64,000 bases of DNA from Pyxicephalus adspersus (lineage: Eukaryota; Chordata; Amphibia; Anura; Pyxicephalidae), in the NCBI RefSeq assembly GCF_032062135.1, contig NC_092861.1, positions 115,914,462-115,978,461 of the forward strand. The letters run 5' to 3'. The position numbers were made by a program, and so were the translations under genes. The notes below the pieces were generated by a model. The model did no database searches, had not been told where the DNA came from, and saw nothing but the letters and a program-made list of their open reading frames with translations. Positions 50,303-62,520 of the stretch are shown one piece after another. How positions within the stretch are numbered: the stretch's first letter is position 1; each line of letters starts with the position of its first letter.

Positions 50303-51094
50303 TTCATAGTAGCTGCTTGTCACCACTGATAAGTGGCATGGGTGCAAATAGTGTGTTTAAAACACCATTGTTGTTTCATATTAGCTATACCATGCTTTTT
50401 TTTTTTTTTCTCCACAGCCTTGTTCGCCCCATTATAAACAGGCCCCTTTAAAACACAACAAATACAGTGACACAAAATCCACAAACAACTTTAATGTCTG
50501 CAAAAAATAGTACAATACCAATTTACGACACAATTAAAAAAAATAAATAAATGGTAGATTTAGCAAAAAATCTGGAAATTATAAGAAAATATAAGGTATG
50601 TACAGGACATCTTTCAAAAACAAACCTTCAAAAAAAGCACCTGAGGAAAAAATACACCATGATGATTTTTTGGGCAATGCCCAAAAAAAAGGTTGAACAC
50701 TACTGGTCTTAACACTGAGAGAAATTTTACTGGATTAAATGAAAATGTCAAAACTATTCCATTTATTATTGCATTTACAGTTAATATTTAGATATCATAT
50801 CAATTGAACACTGAGCAGGTGATGCATATTTTTTGTTGATTTATTAACCTATGTATTGAAAAGTAAACTTAAAAACAATTGTATTTCATACAAATATCAA
50901 AGTGAAAGGCGTATTGAATACTGGTAGTTGATCGAAAGTATTCATTTAAAATGACTACAGTTAAAATTCTAATATGACTGAAAAATAACATTATTAGGAG
51001 AAATTGCAATATTCTGAAATTGGATCTGGGCACAGATTTAGGATTACCGCCCTTAGTAGAAATCCCCATTATTTACATTGAGTTATTAGTCAGG

Positions 51095-51245
51095 TCCCAC
51101 CTGAAACAATCTGTTTAATTCATTGTAATCACTGGGCCTCACATTTGAAGCTTTGTATAATCAGCATTTCATTTTAGGAAATGACTTGCCTGATTGATTC
51201 TCAGGAGGCAGCCAGCTATCATTGCTTTGCTGTCAAAATTTTTGA
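51095..51245. other. Candidate conserved non-coding element
   Basis: Balanced, non-repetitive block with TTTAATTCATTGTAATCACT, CAGCATTTCATTTTAGGAAA and CCTGATTGATTCTCAGGAGG. It resembles developmental enhancers in texture only; no alignment was possible. Confidence 0.22.
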
Positions 51246-54200
51246 GAAGGGGTGTCACAACAATAAAATTCCTACTGATTTAAAGGAAAATCATTTCATG
51301 CTTTATATCTTTTCTAGGTGGGTAAAAGGGACATAATACCCGTATTAGACTTTTGGGAAGCGTTTTCACTTTCTGTCCCACAGACAGGGATGTAAATGGT
51401 ATTACCTACGGGAACACAGATAGCATGAAAATTCAAAACTAATTAAATTAATTCTGTACAAAACTAAAGAAAATATTTGCCTAAGAAATACACTTTAAAG
51501 AAGATTGCAGAGGCCCAATTTTTGCATCAGGGGAAGGCAAAACTAAAACTGTTCATGGGCAACTGGTGGGCAAGCAGCTTAATAAATATGTGTAAGTGTT
51601 TGTGTTTAGATGCCTAATACTGCGAGCCATAATCAGGAATGCAGTTCCTTTTGTCACTTCTATGCTTTCAGCCTACTCACTTGGAAAATAAATCAGAATA
51701 ATCACCTCTATCCAATAGTTGGAGAGGAGTCAGGAAGAACCAAAGTGAAATCACTATTATTTATTTGTGGCAGCGACACTCTACAGAATGCAAGAACATA
51801 CTAACAAATTTTTTAAACCTTTTTTTTTTAAATGCAAACAAATTGTTGTATGTGGTATGCTGGTATGTGAGAGGAAGAAAAAGCACCGAAACAAGGACCT
51901 GTTCATGTTCCAAAAATAGAAAACAGAGTGAAAGTTTTCCTTTCACTATCTTGTCAAAGGCTTGGGTGGGTCAAGGATGACCTGGGAGAAAATAGGTTGA
52001 TAAGGCTGGACAGAAGACCAAGGACAGGGATGGTGGAAAAAAATAGGCTGTTAAATAGTAAATGTTAAATCAAAGAACAAAATCAAGTATGTTTACCTTA
52101 AGTAGCTTTTATTAAGGAAGAAAGACAATAAAATGGCCAGCAAATAGTCAGGTGAGTAAGGATAGATTGGTGGCCAATAATTAAATTTGCGAATGCAGAT
52201 TTTTGAATTGATAAAATAACTAATGTGAACTCATAAGTGTCCAAGAACTTAGTTCTGTGGTTTACCAACAGAAAAGGCAGAGGAAAGGAAATGGTAAGAT
52301 AAGAGCTACTGAATGTCTGTCAAGATTGTGAAAAAAAGCATAAAAGAGTGTCAAGTGGGAAAGCATGATCAACACCACAAAATATCTGGCATGGAAAAGC
52401 TTTTTACCTTTTGCAGCCAACAGATCACCATCAACTGACTAATTTCACTGGAATGATTACTGCAGAATTCAGACTGCATTTGATCAAGCGGATTACTAGT
52501 AAAGAAATAGGTTTCTAGTTAATAGGTAATATGCTGGTCTTGCAGGCTTCTAGTAGTTTGGCTAAAGAGAAAGGAAGTGAGATAGGGCATTAGCTGGAGA
52601 TGGTTCCAAAGAGGAACTGCTAATAGCTTGACCCTATGTATTAGAAATTTAATGGGTATTTTAATTAGCACAACTGAAGAAAAAAAATTCTAAAGCCTAG
52701 AAAACGATGCTATTGTACCAAATTGCATAATAACATTGAATGAAAGTTCAAAGAAACCTAAATGATAGCTACAGAATCACACAAAATAGGGTTTTCAAAA
52801 ATTCTACACAACACTGGCATTTGTGTGACCCTACTGTGAATGCTTGTGTCGCCAAGCCAGGCTACTGGTATGAGTACTAAATAATGGGATAGATGAGGGA
52901 ATCATGTAAATTCAGGAATATACAATTGTTGCATTTAGGTGTTATTTTTTTTTTTATTAGGATACAACTTTATTCATTGGAGTGTTTGAAAATCTGCCTG
53001 TAAATCAGCTTTGAGTAAAAAACAGATTTCTGTCCCTTTTATTAACCAACTTATAAAAGATAAACAACAGTTTATCTTCATGGAAAGTTCCTAAGTGTAA
53101 AACATCCCAAAGGGACTAAAAATGTTGTAAATGGAAAGGGTGGCCCTGCCCTTTACTTGTCACTTGATATTTTATTTATCCTTCCAATAATCAGTATGTC
53201 CTGGGAGAATATACTAAAATTTATATTTTCTGTATTGTCATACCTACAATTTAAGGGAGCAGCCTACCCAAGAGATTGGGTACCTGTCATATTAATGCCA
53301 CAGGACCTGTTCAGACTTCAGAAACTCAAGAACTGGGATCTTGAGACCTCCACTTCAGTCTGAGTCTACCTTGAGCTCCACCCTAATTTTGTATGTTTCA
53401 AGTCTGTTGGACCTGGTAAAAAATTAATTTGGATTAGGCATGGGCACGCTCTATTAAAGCATAATACACTGCATGGCCATTGAACTGTGTTAGCAAGGGT
53501 ACAATGGTCAGTAAAAAAAGAGACCAAGTCACCAAGAATTCTCTGCACTATTACCCACATCCCAATGACTGTTATTTAGTGGCAGGAGTGCAGAATTCAC
53601 TTAAAAGTATTAATCTGCAGGCCTCTGATGATCAGGACACCTGTAAAGCAGTCCTAGTCATGTCCATGGACTGCGAAAAATGAAGGCAGACCCCTCCTTC
53701 TTCCTAAAGTGCTTCCAGGCTTTCTGGCAACTTTGGGGTACAAGTAGTACTTAGAGTAAGGATTCCTGCCAATGATCATGGAGCAGGGATCACTTCCCCA
53801 GTGAACCTGGATGCACATTGCTCTAAGTACTTTCAGGTTCACAACTGTCACAAAGCTGCTCTTTTGCATATAGAAAGTGATTAAGTACAGAAAGATTAGG
53901 GACAATACAAGGAAGAGTTTAGGATTACCTGAGATCCATAAAGAACCTGTCACTGCAAACAACATGGCAGGATTCTCTTCTAATACTAATTTAATAAAAC
54001 GTTTTTAAAAAAAACATGGTAAAAATAAAACAAAAATGTGGCATGTTTGGGATAATTTTTGGGTCTTAATGCCTGTGTGAAAAATGGGGAAAAATTGCTC
54101 CAGGAGCATTAAGAGATACATACACAAATGTCTACATTTTTTTTTACTATGTGGAGCTGTTGACATCTCAGGTGGACACTGTGCATCACCTATGTAGTGT

Positions 54201-55941
54201 AAATCACTGCTTTTATGTTGTAGATTGTAGACAGATGACCTGATATTCTGCTATATATCTTTCTGCAACTTAGAGTTTATTGGCCCTTTAATGACGAGGG
54301 ATTTTGTTAACCTTGAGGGCACAAAGCAAATCCACACATTTGTTGGTGATTTTCAAACCTGGGAGAAAGAATATTTGTTTTCTGAGGAGCACTGATTTCT
54401 TCAGGAACCCTGTTCTTGTAAAATACAAGAGATTGTTGTAGCTGTAAATTTGTAAAACATACCGTTCTTCTGGTATTGATAATGCAAACGCTTCAAAAAA
54501 AAACAAAAAAAAAAAAAACAACCCTACCTACTGATAGTGGAGTAATGTACAATTTTGATCCAAGATGATTTTGTCCAAAACAGAATGGGTCAGGACATAT
54601 ATCGATTAACACTACACCTTGTCAGAAACCTAGACATTCTGACTAAATGCAAAGGTTTTTCCCAAAACATGTAAGCTTGAATAAATTATGAAACTGTAAG
54701 ACCAAGTTCATTGAGGAAGGGGGGGGGGGGGGACATTGGTTCCCAGGCAGCATTTTGCACCCTAATGAACCAGAATGTAAACACTTGTCAGGGGGTGATA
54801 GACAACAGTAATGAGCCACTTAAATCCATACATACTTAGTAGACTGTAGTGTTGGAATAAAACGTGGTCACCTTCAAATCTCTGAGATTCCCATGCCTCT
54901 ATCAAGATTTTTTTAATTACTCTTTAATTAATTACTCCCTATAGGGTATAGTTACAAAGGTAAATTAGGGCTTTTTTACTGCACATTCAGAATATGTAAA
55001 TACTGCAGTGTGCATAGTTTATTCTATAAATCAAGTAAGGTATGGTGCCAGGTTCAATATCAATATGAATACCTTGCACACAAACTTTTAACACACCTTC
55101 TATCAATAAACATTTTCAATATGGTTATTAGTTTGTCTTAAAAATATAATTTATTCAATTTTCAATGCCTCATTGAAGATTAAAATTTTTAATATGTTTC
55201 ACCATGAATTATCATAGAGGCATTAGGTAATATCACTCTCAAAAAACCTATAAGGGCACAAGTTTATACCAAAATACTAAGTGTGTTAGTTGCATATCAT
55301 TTAGTCTTGCCCTTTATTTTCAAATTGGACAAAAAAATGAAAATATAGATGTACCACCAGCCTTAAAACTTATAAACAATCATTAATAGGATAACAAAAT
55401 TAGTACTCCACCACCACCCTTGCACACCAATTCTAAAGTCAGGATAATGCAGAGAGCCTTTATCAATTTGTAATAATCCAGAAATATTTATCTGTAATAA
55501 CTACCTGTTGAATAACATACCTAATTTCCTCATTAGCAGGCAAACTGTATAGGATTCTTTATATTTTAAATTACGCTTTATTTACTGGGTCCCAGGTTTT
55601 CAACAACTGATATGTACAGCACTTCTGCCAATTTAGGAGTACTTCCACCATAAATTTTATTTTGTTTGAAAAGGTTTTCATAAAATGACAAATCACGTGG
55701 ACCTCTCAGCTAGAAGTAAATGAAATGGATTGTAAATGACACTTGGGGTTAAGTGTTGTCAAAGGGTATATATAATAATATAAACCACCCTAGGGGTATT
55801 CTGTAAAAATAATGTACATACATACCATGCATATAAATTTGAAATGACTTCAGTTTTTTAAAACCTGAAATCTAGATTTGCCTTTGGAAGTTTAGAAAGG
55901 TCTAAGGGCTCACATACTTTTAGCATAGCTGTATGTGTGTG

Positions 55942-55944
<3 letters not shown>

Positions 55945-55974
<30 letters not shown>
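55945..55974. repeat. (AC)n microsatellite
   Basis: About 15 AC units, preceded by GTATGTGTGTGTTT so that a short self-complementary GT/AC hairpin is possible. Confidence 0.97.
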
Positions 55975-55980
<6 letters not shown>

Positions 55981-56649
55981 GTTCTGCCAAGGGCACATTG
56001 CTGCCACATGCTGTCATGCTTGCTAGGTGTGTTAGTAAGTTTCAATGCCATCCTCATACACACAGTGTCCTTGTTGGTGTTGCAAAAATTGCAGCCTTCT
56101 CTTTTTATTTGTTTGTTGATTCTAATTAGGCTGCCTAGCACAGCCGGCTCCAACATGCTTATTTTTAAAAATGTTTAAAACTTTAAATACGATTACTATT
56201 ACGAAACAATTCAACAATCAAAAAAATCTTACTTGTTGCTATTGGCACGCTTTGGAGAGCAACCTAGTAACCGAACACTTATTTTTGGTTAAATGTTATT
56301 TAATAATACTTTTATGACTACAAATACAAAATTCCATATTGGCCTATTACAATTTTGTAGCATTATTCAAACAAATAAAGTGCAGTAACCAAGGGCAACC
56401 AATTAGAAATTATCATCAATCCAATCTGATTAAAAGCTACAAGTTATTTCACATTGAACCACCACTGATCTTGGAATGCTTGTATTTTTTTCCCACACAC
56501 ATGGACTTTGCTGTGTCAATTATAGATCCTAAAAAAATAGATTTAATGTGTCAAAACATCTTACTTGTATGGATATAGTTATCCCTATTAAAAACTTTGA
56601 ATGAGAAAGCTGTGCAAGCTATAGTTTCTTTTCAGCAATGAACAGGTTA

Positions 56650-56955
56650 ATTGAAAAACTGAGGCTGCTTTAATTGTTTAAATAGAAATCTTTATTTTCT
56701 GTTTATAGCCAGATGGGGTGCTGCTACTCCTGAAGCTTGCTGTCTCCAGTATTATCTGTATGCATTCCATTTGAATCCAATTTCCTTTTATTACCTCTGC
56801 CCAGGTCAGGGATGAATGGCTGTCAGATTCGCAGTGGAATAAAAAGAGAGAGGAAAAAAAAACTCTCTTCCTGAGGCAGCTAGTTTCAATTCAAACAGAC
56901 ACATGGCTAATCTGCATATGTGAAGGTCACAGCAATCCAGTGGAAGAGGTTAAGA
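56650..56955. other. Candidate conserved non-coding element
   Basis: The most enhancer-like block in intron 1 by eye: TATTATCTGTATGCATTCCA, AATCCAATTTCCTTTTATTA, GGGATGAATGGCTGTCAGAT and CTGAGGCAGCTAGTTTCAAT. No repeat signature, even composition, no long frame. This is inference without alignment. Confidence 0.35.
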
Positions 56956-59804
56956 CTGGAATAGCTGCCGTTAAAAATAAATGTATACAAAAACCGATAC
57001 ATAAAAAAGCTTAGCTCAGTATTTTTTTTTTTTTTTTGGCTCAAAGGCTGACGAGGAAATTTACGTGAATATATTCCAATATGATATTCATAAATATACA
57101 TAAACTATGTAACCACATATCAGTGTCAGAATTCCTTTTGGCAGGAACTCCAAAAAAACGCACACATTTGATTTGGTAACTGAAAAGCTCAATGTAAGTT
57201 TGATCTGGGTAGCCGCACGTCAGGGACTGAAGTGTGATCAGACTATCTATCAAAAATATTTATTATGGTTCAAGTTTTCAATTTATTTGAAATAATTAAG
57301 CAATATGTAGTACACTGTTAAAATTTTACACAGTACAAAATATATATAGTGTCGAAAAAAACAAAAATTAGTATATAGACAGATGTTACCATGTTGGTGC
57401 CTTTATTCATCCACAACTTAAACTAAGGGGTTCATTTATGAAGCAGTTACTTCCACATTCACAAAACATTTATGCCTTGTGATTTAAAACACAGACATTA
57501 GGAAGGTTCTCCTACAGTAGTTGTAGCTAGATTTATAAAGCTATATATGTAAATTTCACCAATCATTTGCTGTTGGTGAATCACTATCCTTCAAATTGCA
57601 TGCATCTCGAAGATTCATCTGCGTTAAATGCTTGGTGCATGTCATATTAATTGTTTAATGAATAAATAAATATAAATATATAAAAAAAATATGCCCTGTT
57701 ATTCCCAAGGACCACTACATTTTAAACTATTAGTTCATTTGTAAGAAGAGGTTATGATGCCATTGTTATAATTCCCCCATGTTTTCCTATTAGTTAAAAG
57801 GTGCTGCAGCTTTATAAATTAAGAAACGAACACTACCATTTTTAAATTTCTGTCTAAATTTGCCTGCTTTTGCACTCCCCAAAATTATATGAACATTCTC
57901 TCATCCCCATTCTATTTAGCTCTGCCAATATAAAAGGCAGGTGCAAACAAGGGTTGTATGACCAATGTAGAATATAAGAATACAGCATGGGAATAATGAA
58001 CATTGTAATAGTTTTAAGTACAAGATTATATTCACACTGTTATATCATATATAAGTTTACTGTAAAATCTCACACTGACAAATACAATCCAAAAGATACA
58101 TAGAACAGAAACACAAATCCAACAACTGCCGTACTCACTTTTTTTTCCATTAAGATCAGCAGGATCAATAAGGCTGACAATTTTAATTACACATTGCTGA
58201 TATACTTAGGCCTTGCTAAGTAAAGATTTTTTTCAATACTAATATTTTGTTTAGTTTTTTGCAATAAAAAAATTATTTGTGTTTAAATATAAAACTTCCT
58301 AAAAATAATACATAAATAGATACTACTGTTAAATCAGTAGTTCTGACCCAAAGATTATATTAGATATGAGATTATATGAGAGTGTAATATGGTTGCTGTG
58401 ATTGATTGTTTAAAACATTTAATGCAAGGGGAGAGAACATATGAACAATAAACAACTTTTTGGAGACATAGAAACAAACAAAATTTAAAATACCTAAAAA
58501 GGTTAAAAAACACACACACAAGCAGAACTGGAAACACCAAAAATATTTAAAAAATCACAGGTCATTTCTATAAAATGCACAAAAAAAATAGTGACTAATT
58601 TATAGACAAAAAGACATATAGAAAATGAGAAAAGAAAACAGAGAGAAAAAAAGCAGAATTAGATAAAGCAGCAAATATGAAATCATAGATCTTTAGGACA
58701 CATAGGTAAAATGTAATAAGGTACATTTATCATATAACAGTCTATAAATGAAACAAAAAGTCTCAAAAAGAGTTTAATATTTTAAAATGATAATAAATAT
58801 GTTATGTAAAAGCCAAATATGTTATGAAACCAACAGTAAAAAAAATTACAAGAAATATAGTAAATATATAATTATATATTTATATATATTATATATAAAT
58901 ATATAAAAAAAGAAAATAAAAAAGCCACATTATTAGTTTAAAAGTCATAATAAACAAGTCAATGACTTCAACAAATGTATTGTATTTAGAAAGTAATAGA
59001 CTGACACATATGTACATATAAAGGCAAAAAAAAGAAAAAAGCATAATAACCACAGGCATGCTTCTTGTTTTACGAGCCACAGCTCCGAACACATTCATTT
59101 GATTTTCCATCTATAAAAGTATACAGTTTGAGTTTAATAACTGCATTTGCAGAGAAAAGCAAAATAAAACAGGTAATAAATGATAATCCTTTGAAGAATG
59201 GAACAACGAAAACAAATGTCACGTCACTGTCCAACCCTTGTATACGTAGCAGACAAAAGGCCACTGATGCACTTTATCGACAAGGCACCAGTTTCAAAAA
59301 CCTGTATACACTGGATCTTTCTCATGTCATACCAGTGTTACTTGCAAGTTTTACTTTAATGTTTTATATTATGCATATATAAAAAAAATCTTGCAGCACA
59401 TATTACAATCAAGGGTGCCTGACATGTTGCTTAGTGAACACCTATTAATTTCCACATTACCACGTCTATACACAAAATTAGCAATACAATACAGATAAAA
59501 CACACACAGTTTGCAGAAAAGGGCATGGTAATTTTTTTTAAATAACATAACAAAACAACTACATGAAAACAGGACATTTTTAGTTACAGTGACCAGTACC
59601 AGTCATCTAAAAGTACAGATTAGAGGTATCAAAGAAAGCAAGGATTTTAGGAATTTATTATCTGTCAAAACAGATATTACTCTATAATGGCGCAGACCAG
59701 TTTAACTAGAGAATCAGAAAACAACAAGGCCTTAGCTGATCTCCCCCTCCCTCTCTTTATATATATATATATATATATATATAATGTGTGTGTATATGTA
59801 TGTG

Positions 59805-59845
<41 letters not shown>

Positions 59846-61254
59846 TGAACACTTGTAACCCAGACAACAAGGACAAAACTGGACATTATAATTCAGCAAG
59901 TTAGGGGTTATTTAGAGAAGACTGTACTCTCAGATAATTATTTAAAATTAGGTACATGGATCTCGTTCTCAACGTAAAATGGCTGACAGATCTGAAATGA
60001 TACTGCAGTATAAAATTTAAACATGTAGGCACCACATCCAGGCCTGCTTCTCAATTTGGATACTTGCAGCTGTCTATCCTCAACCCCTCATGACCCTACC
60101 AACTATTATCTGATAGTATTGAATGAGGATCATAGTAATTTTTATTAGGGGAGGGGGCTTTGGGAATTGCAATGCATGAGCCGCTGTGCAGGTTCATACA
60201 GTATGCAGCATTGCTTGATGTTCATGTCTTGAATGTGGCTTGAAGTGTTTTATTGGACTAAACATCTGATATACCATTAACGTATCAATGGCGGACAATA
60301 TATTACAACATGTTGATGTATACTAAAATCTAATGTATATTCTAAACAAAATACTTTTACCACATTTTTTATCCCAGACTAAACACTTCACTTGGAATTG
60401 CTGGTTGGTTTATAGTGTAGCATTAAAATCATAAAAACAAAAAGCACAAAACTGGTGCACAACATGAAAATCAAATACTAATCTGTCATCTACAAAAACC
60501 TACCAGTTTCCTGTTAAAATCTGTTATATCACCACACCAATCATAAAGAATATGGTGAACCAAGGAAAGCCTAAACCTCTAATGTGAAATATGGACTGTT
60601 ACACTGACAATGTACCTCTAATGAATGGTATATAAGTCATAGCCTTTCACTGAACAAAAGAACTCAATTACAATGCTTACAATTTTCTATGAAACCATTA
60701 TTAAAGAAAAGACCAAACATAACCATGGACCAAAGTTTTATATATTAAAAGGATTTGAAATAAAACACACAACTGAAAAATGTTCCCTTTAAAAATGAAT
60801 TGAGGCCTGGCCATTAAAAATTTCCAAGTATGCATACATTAGGAAACCTTATGTATGTATATATATATATATATATATATATCCCACAATTAATTGGAAG
60901 AAGGTTATAGTATGATCATAAAGGGAAAATATCCAATAAATAAATTAAAATAAAAAATCTTGTAAAGTTCAGCTGTCAGGCATCATTTTTTCCTCTGACA
61001 TTTTTTTTAACCCCACATATTACAGAATACAAAAAGGACAAGCGTCATATAAACCCTTGTTAACCAGACTGAATGAGTATAAAGCATGTTATTTAACAGG
61101 GGGAATCAAGGCCTTTTTTTTTCTTACAAAACCCCACCCTATGTGATATATCATGTTCAGACAACGAGCAAAAAGCAATGCAAGCAAATGGTTTCTAAAA
61201 ATGATACAAGAAAAAAAATAATTAGCAGTATTTGTCCTGATTTTGTAAATGAAA
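56956..61254. other. AT-rich intronic sequence with simple repeats
   Basis: Holds (TA)n at 59759-59784, 59809-59842 and 60859-60882, and a very AT-rich patch at 58855-58925. No gene or transposon recognised. Confidence 0.6.
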
Positions 61255-61700
61255 AGTTAATCTGCTGATGCGGCTAGGCAATAGATTCCCACGGGCACTA
61301 TTGTACAGATACAAGCCGCATTTCCTTGTACTCCGAATGTACAATGTGCTCGATGATGTTTATATTGAAAAAAAAATGTATATATAAAAGAATTTGGGAA
61401 ACCAACAACTGTGTCAATAGATGTTGCTGCCTGGCTATTATTTGTGCCAGAGAATATTTGTGACTGTACTGTTCAGCAATTCTATTTACATCAGCAGTGC
61501 TAAATGCCCAATGGTGAGAGGGGAGCCAATCAGATGGCAGATTAGATGTCAACTCAGAGGCAGCTGTCTGGAGACTATTACAGCCAGTTTACCTCCACAA
61601 TTCAAATTCCAAACCTTGCAAAGGAGATCAAGTCACTCTTTAGACTCAAGCTGCTAGCAAGAAGCCTAGAAGTGATTCATTGCAGTTTATACCCCACTGT
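61255..61700. other. Candidate conserved non-coding block near exon 1
   Basis: Less AT-rich than the adjoining intron. Contains GGCTAGGCAATAGATTCCCA, TTCTATTTACATCAGCAGTG, GGAGCCAATCAGATGGCAGA (a CCAAT-type motif) and AGGCAGCTGTCTGG (an E-box). About 1 kb inside intron 1 is a plausible place for a regulatory element. Overlapping short frames have no known similarity. Confidence 0.3.
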
Positions 61701-62510
61701 AACTGCTAGCTCTATAAAACCTGAACAAAAGCCATTAAAAATCATTACACAATGCAAAAAGGAACCTGTTTACCCGATTCGATCACCTAATAAGTACATT
61801 CACATTTAAAGAATAGAAGACAAAAGACAGCACAATACAGCAACCATATTATGCACAATGAAGGGCAGCCATTCTATGTGCATCCAACAAGAAATAAATG
61901 CATTACAACTCCAGCTTTCTTAGGTATAAAGTAAGACAAATTACATTTAAATTTCCCAGTTGACATTTGTGTAAACAGGCTTGCTGTCCAGTATTTAAAT
62001 CGCCAGAAAATAAAAGGGGGCTGCATCAAATGCAAATCACAATTCAGAAATGTACACCGTTTTGCAGATACCTACATAGGCTTTGTTCTACATATGGTAT
62101 AGTCAAAGATATGTTGAATAGTTGTTCTAAACTGAACAAAACATGTCTATGCATATGTTTAATTGTATCAAAAAGTTACAAGAATAAACTATACTGAACA
62201 AAATAACAGTTTTTGTACTGCAAGTAAATGAATCCCCAGCTCACAAGCATGTGTGTACTTTGTCACAAATAACACAGTCTGGGCCTGTTCTCTCATTTTT
62301 GTCTGTTGATCTAGAAAATAAAATCTCACAGGACTGCAAAACCTCCCCAGCAGGTTTTCAAAATGCTTTAGCGCTTTATATGGAAATAAAAAGTACTTGG
62401 GACATGCAACAACAAAGCTAGAGACTTGTGGGGAAAAATGCATATTCATACTCCTGATACTAATTAAAAAGCAAGCATGTGAAAAGTAATCTTTTAATAC
62501 AGAACAGTAG
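61701..62510. other. Intron 1 sequence next to exon 1, nothing recognised
   Basis: AT-rich. On the minus strand the exon 1 frame stays open into it as far as about 62189, by chance. Confidence 0.6.
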
Positions 62511-62520
62511 TTTACCTGGG
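62511..62520 (-). promoter_or_regulatory. ARID1B: 5' splice donor of ARID1B exon 1
   Basis: Minus-strand reading is CCCAG/gtaaa, with the exon end at 62516. The cut leaves a whole CAG codon, matching the phase-0 acceptor of exon 2. If unspliced, the frame would run on for 108 codons to a stop at about 62189 with no ARID1B-like sequence, which supports use of this donor. Confidence 0.93.

Larger units (their letters stand above)
50303..56640. other. Intronic sequence, mostly unique
   Basis: No gene recognised. Contains a 14-G run (54719-54732) and A/T homopolymers. 51095-51245 has the look of conserved non-coding sequence. A 103-codon minus-strand frame at 53654-53965 has no recognised domain. 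Confidence 0.5.
38192..62515 (-). other. ARID1B: ARID1B intron 1 (24,324 bp)
   Basis: On the minus strand the intron starts gtaaac just after the exon 1 CAG and ends ttttccagcag before the exon 2 GGA. It joins two phase-0 exons. A long first intron is usual for ARID1B (established); here it carries hAT-, Harbinger- and Kolobok-like MITEs between 39 and 47 kb and is otherwise AT-rich. No other gene was recognised inside it on either strand. Open frames in it are short, AT-rich or repeat-derived. Confidence 0.93.

Noticed and set aside
53654..53965. 103-codon minus-strand frame
   Set aside because: No recognisable domain or splice context. Left unannotated for lack of support.
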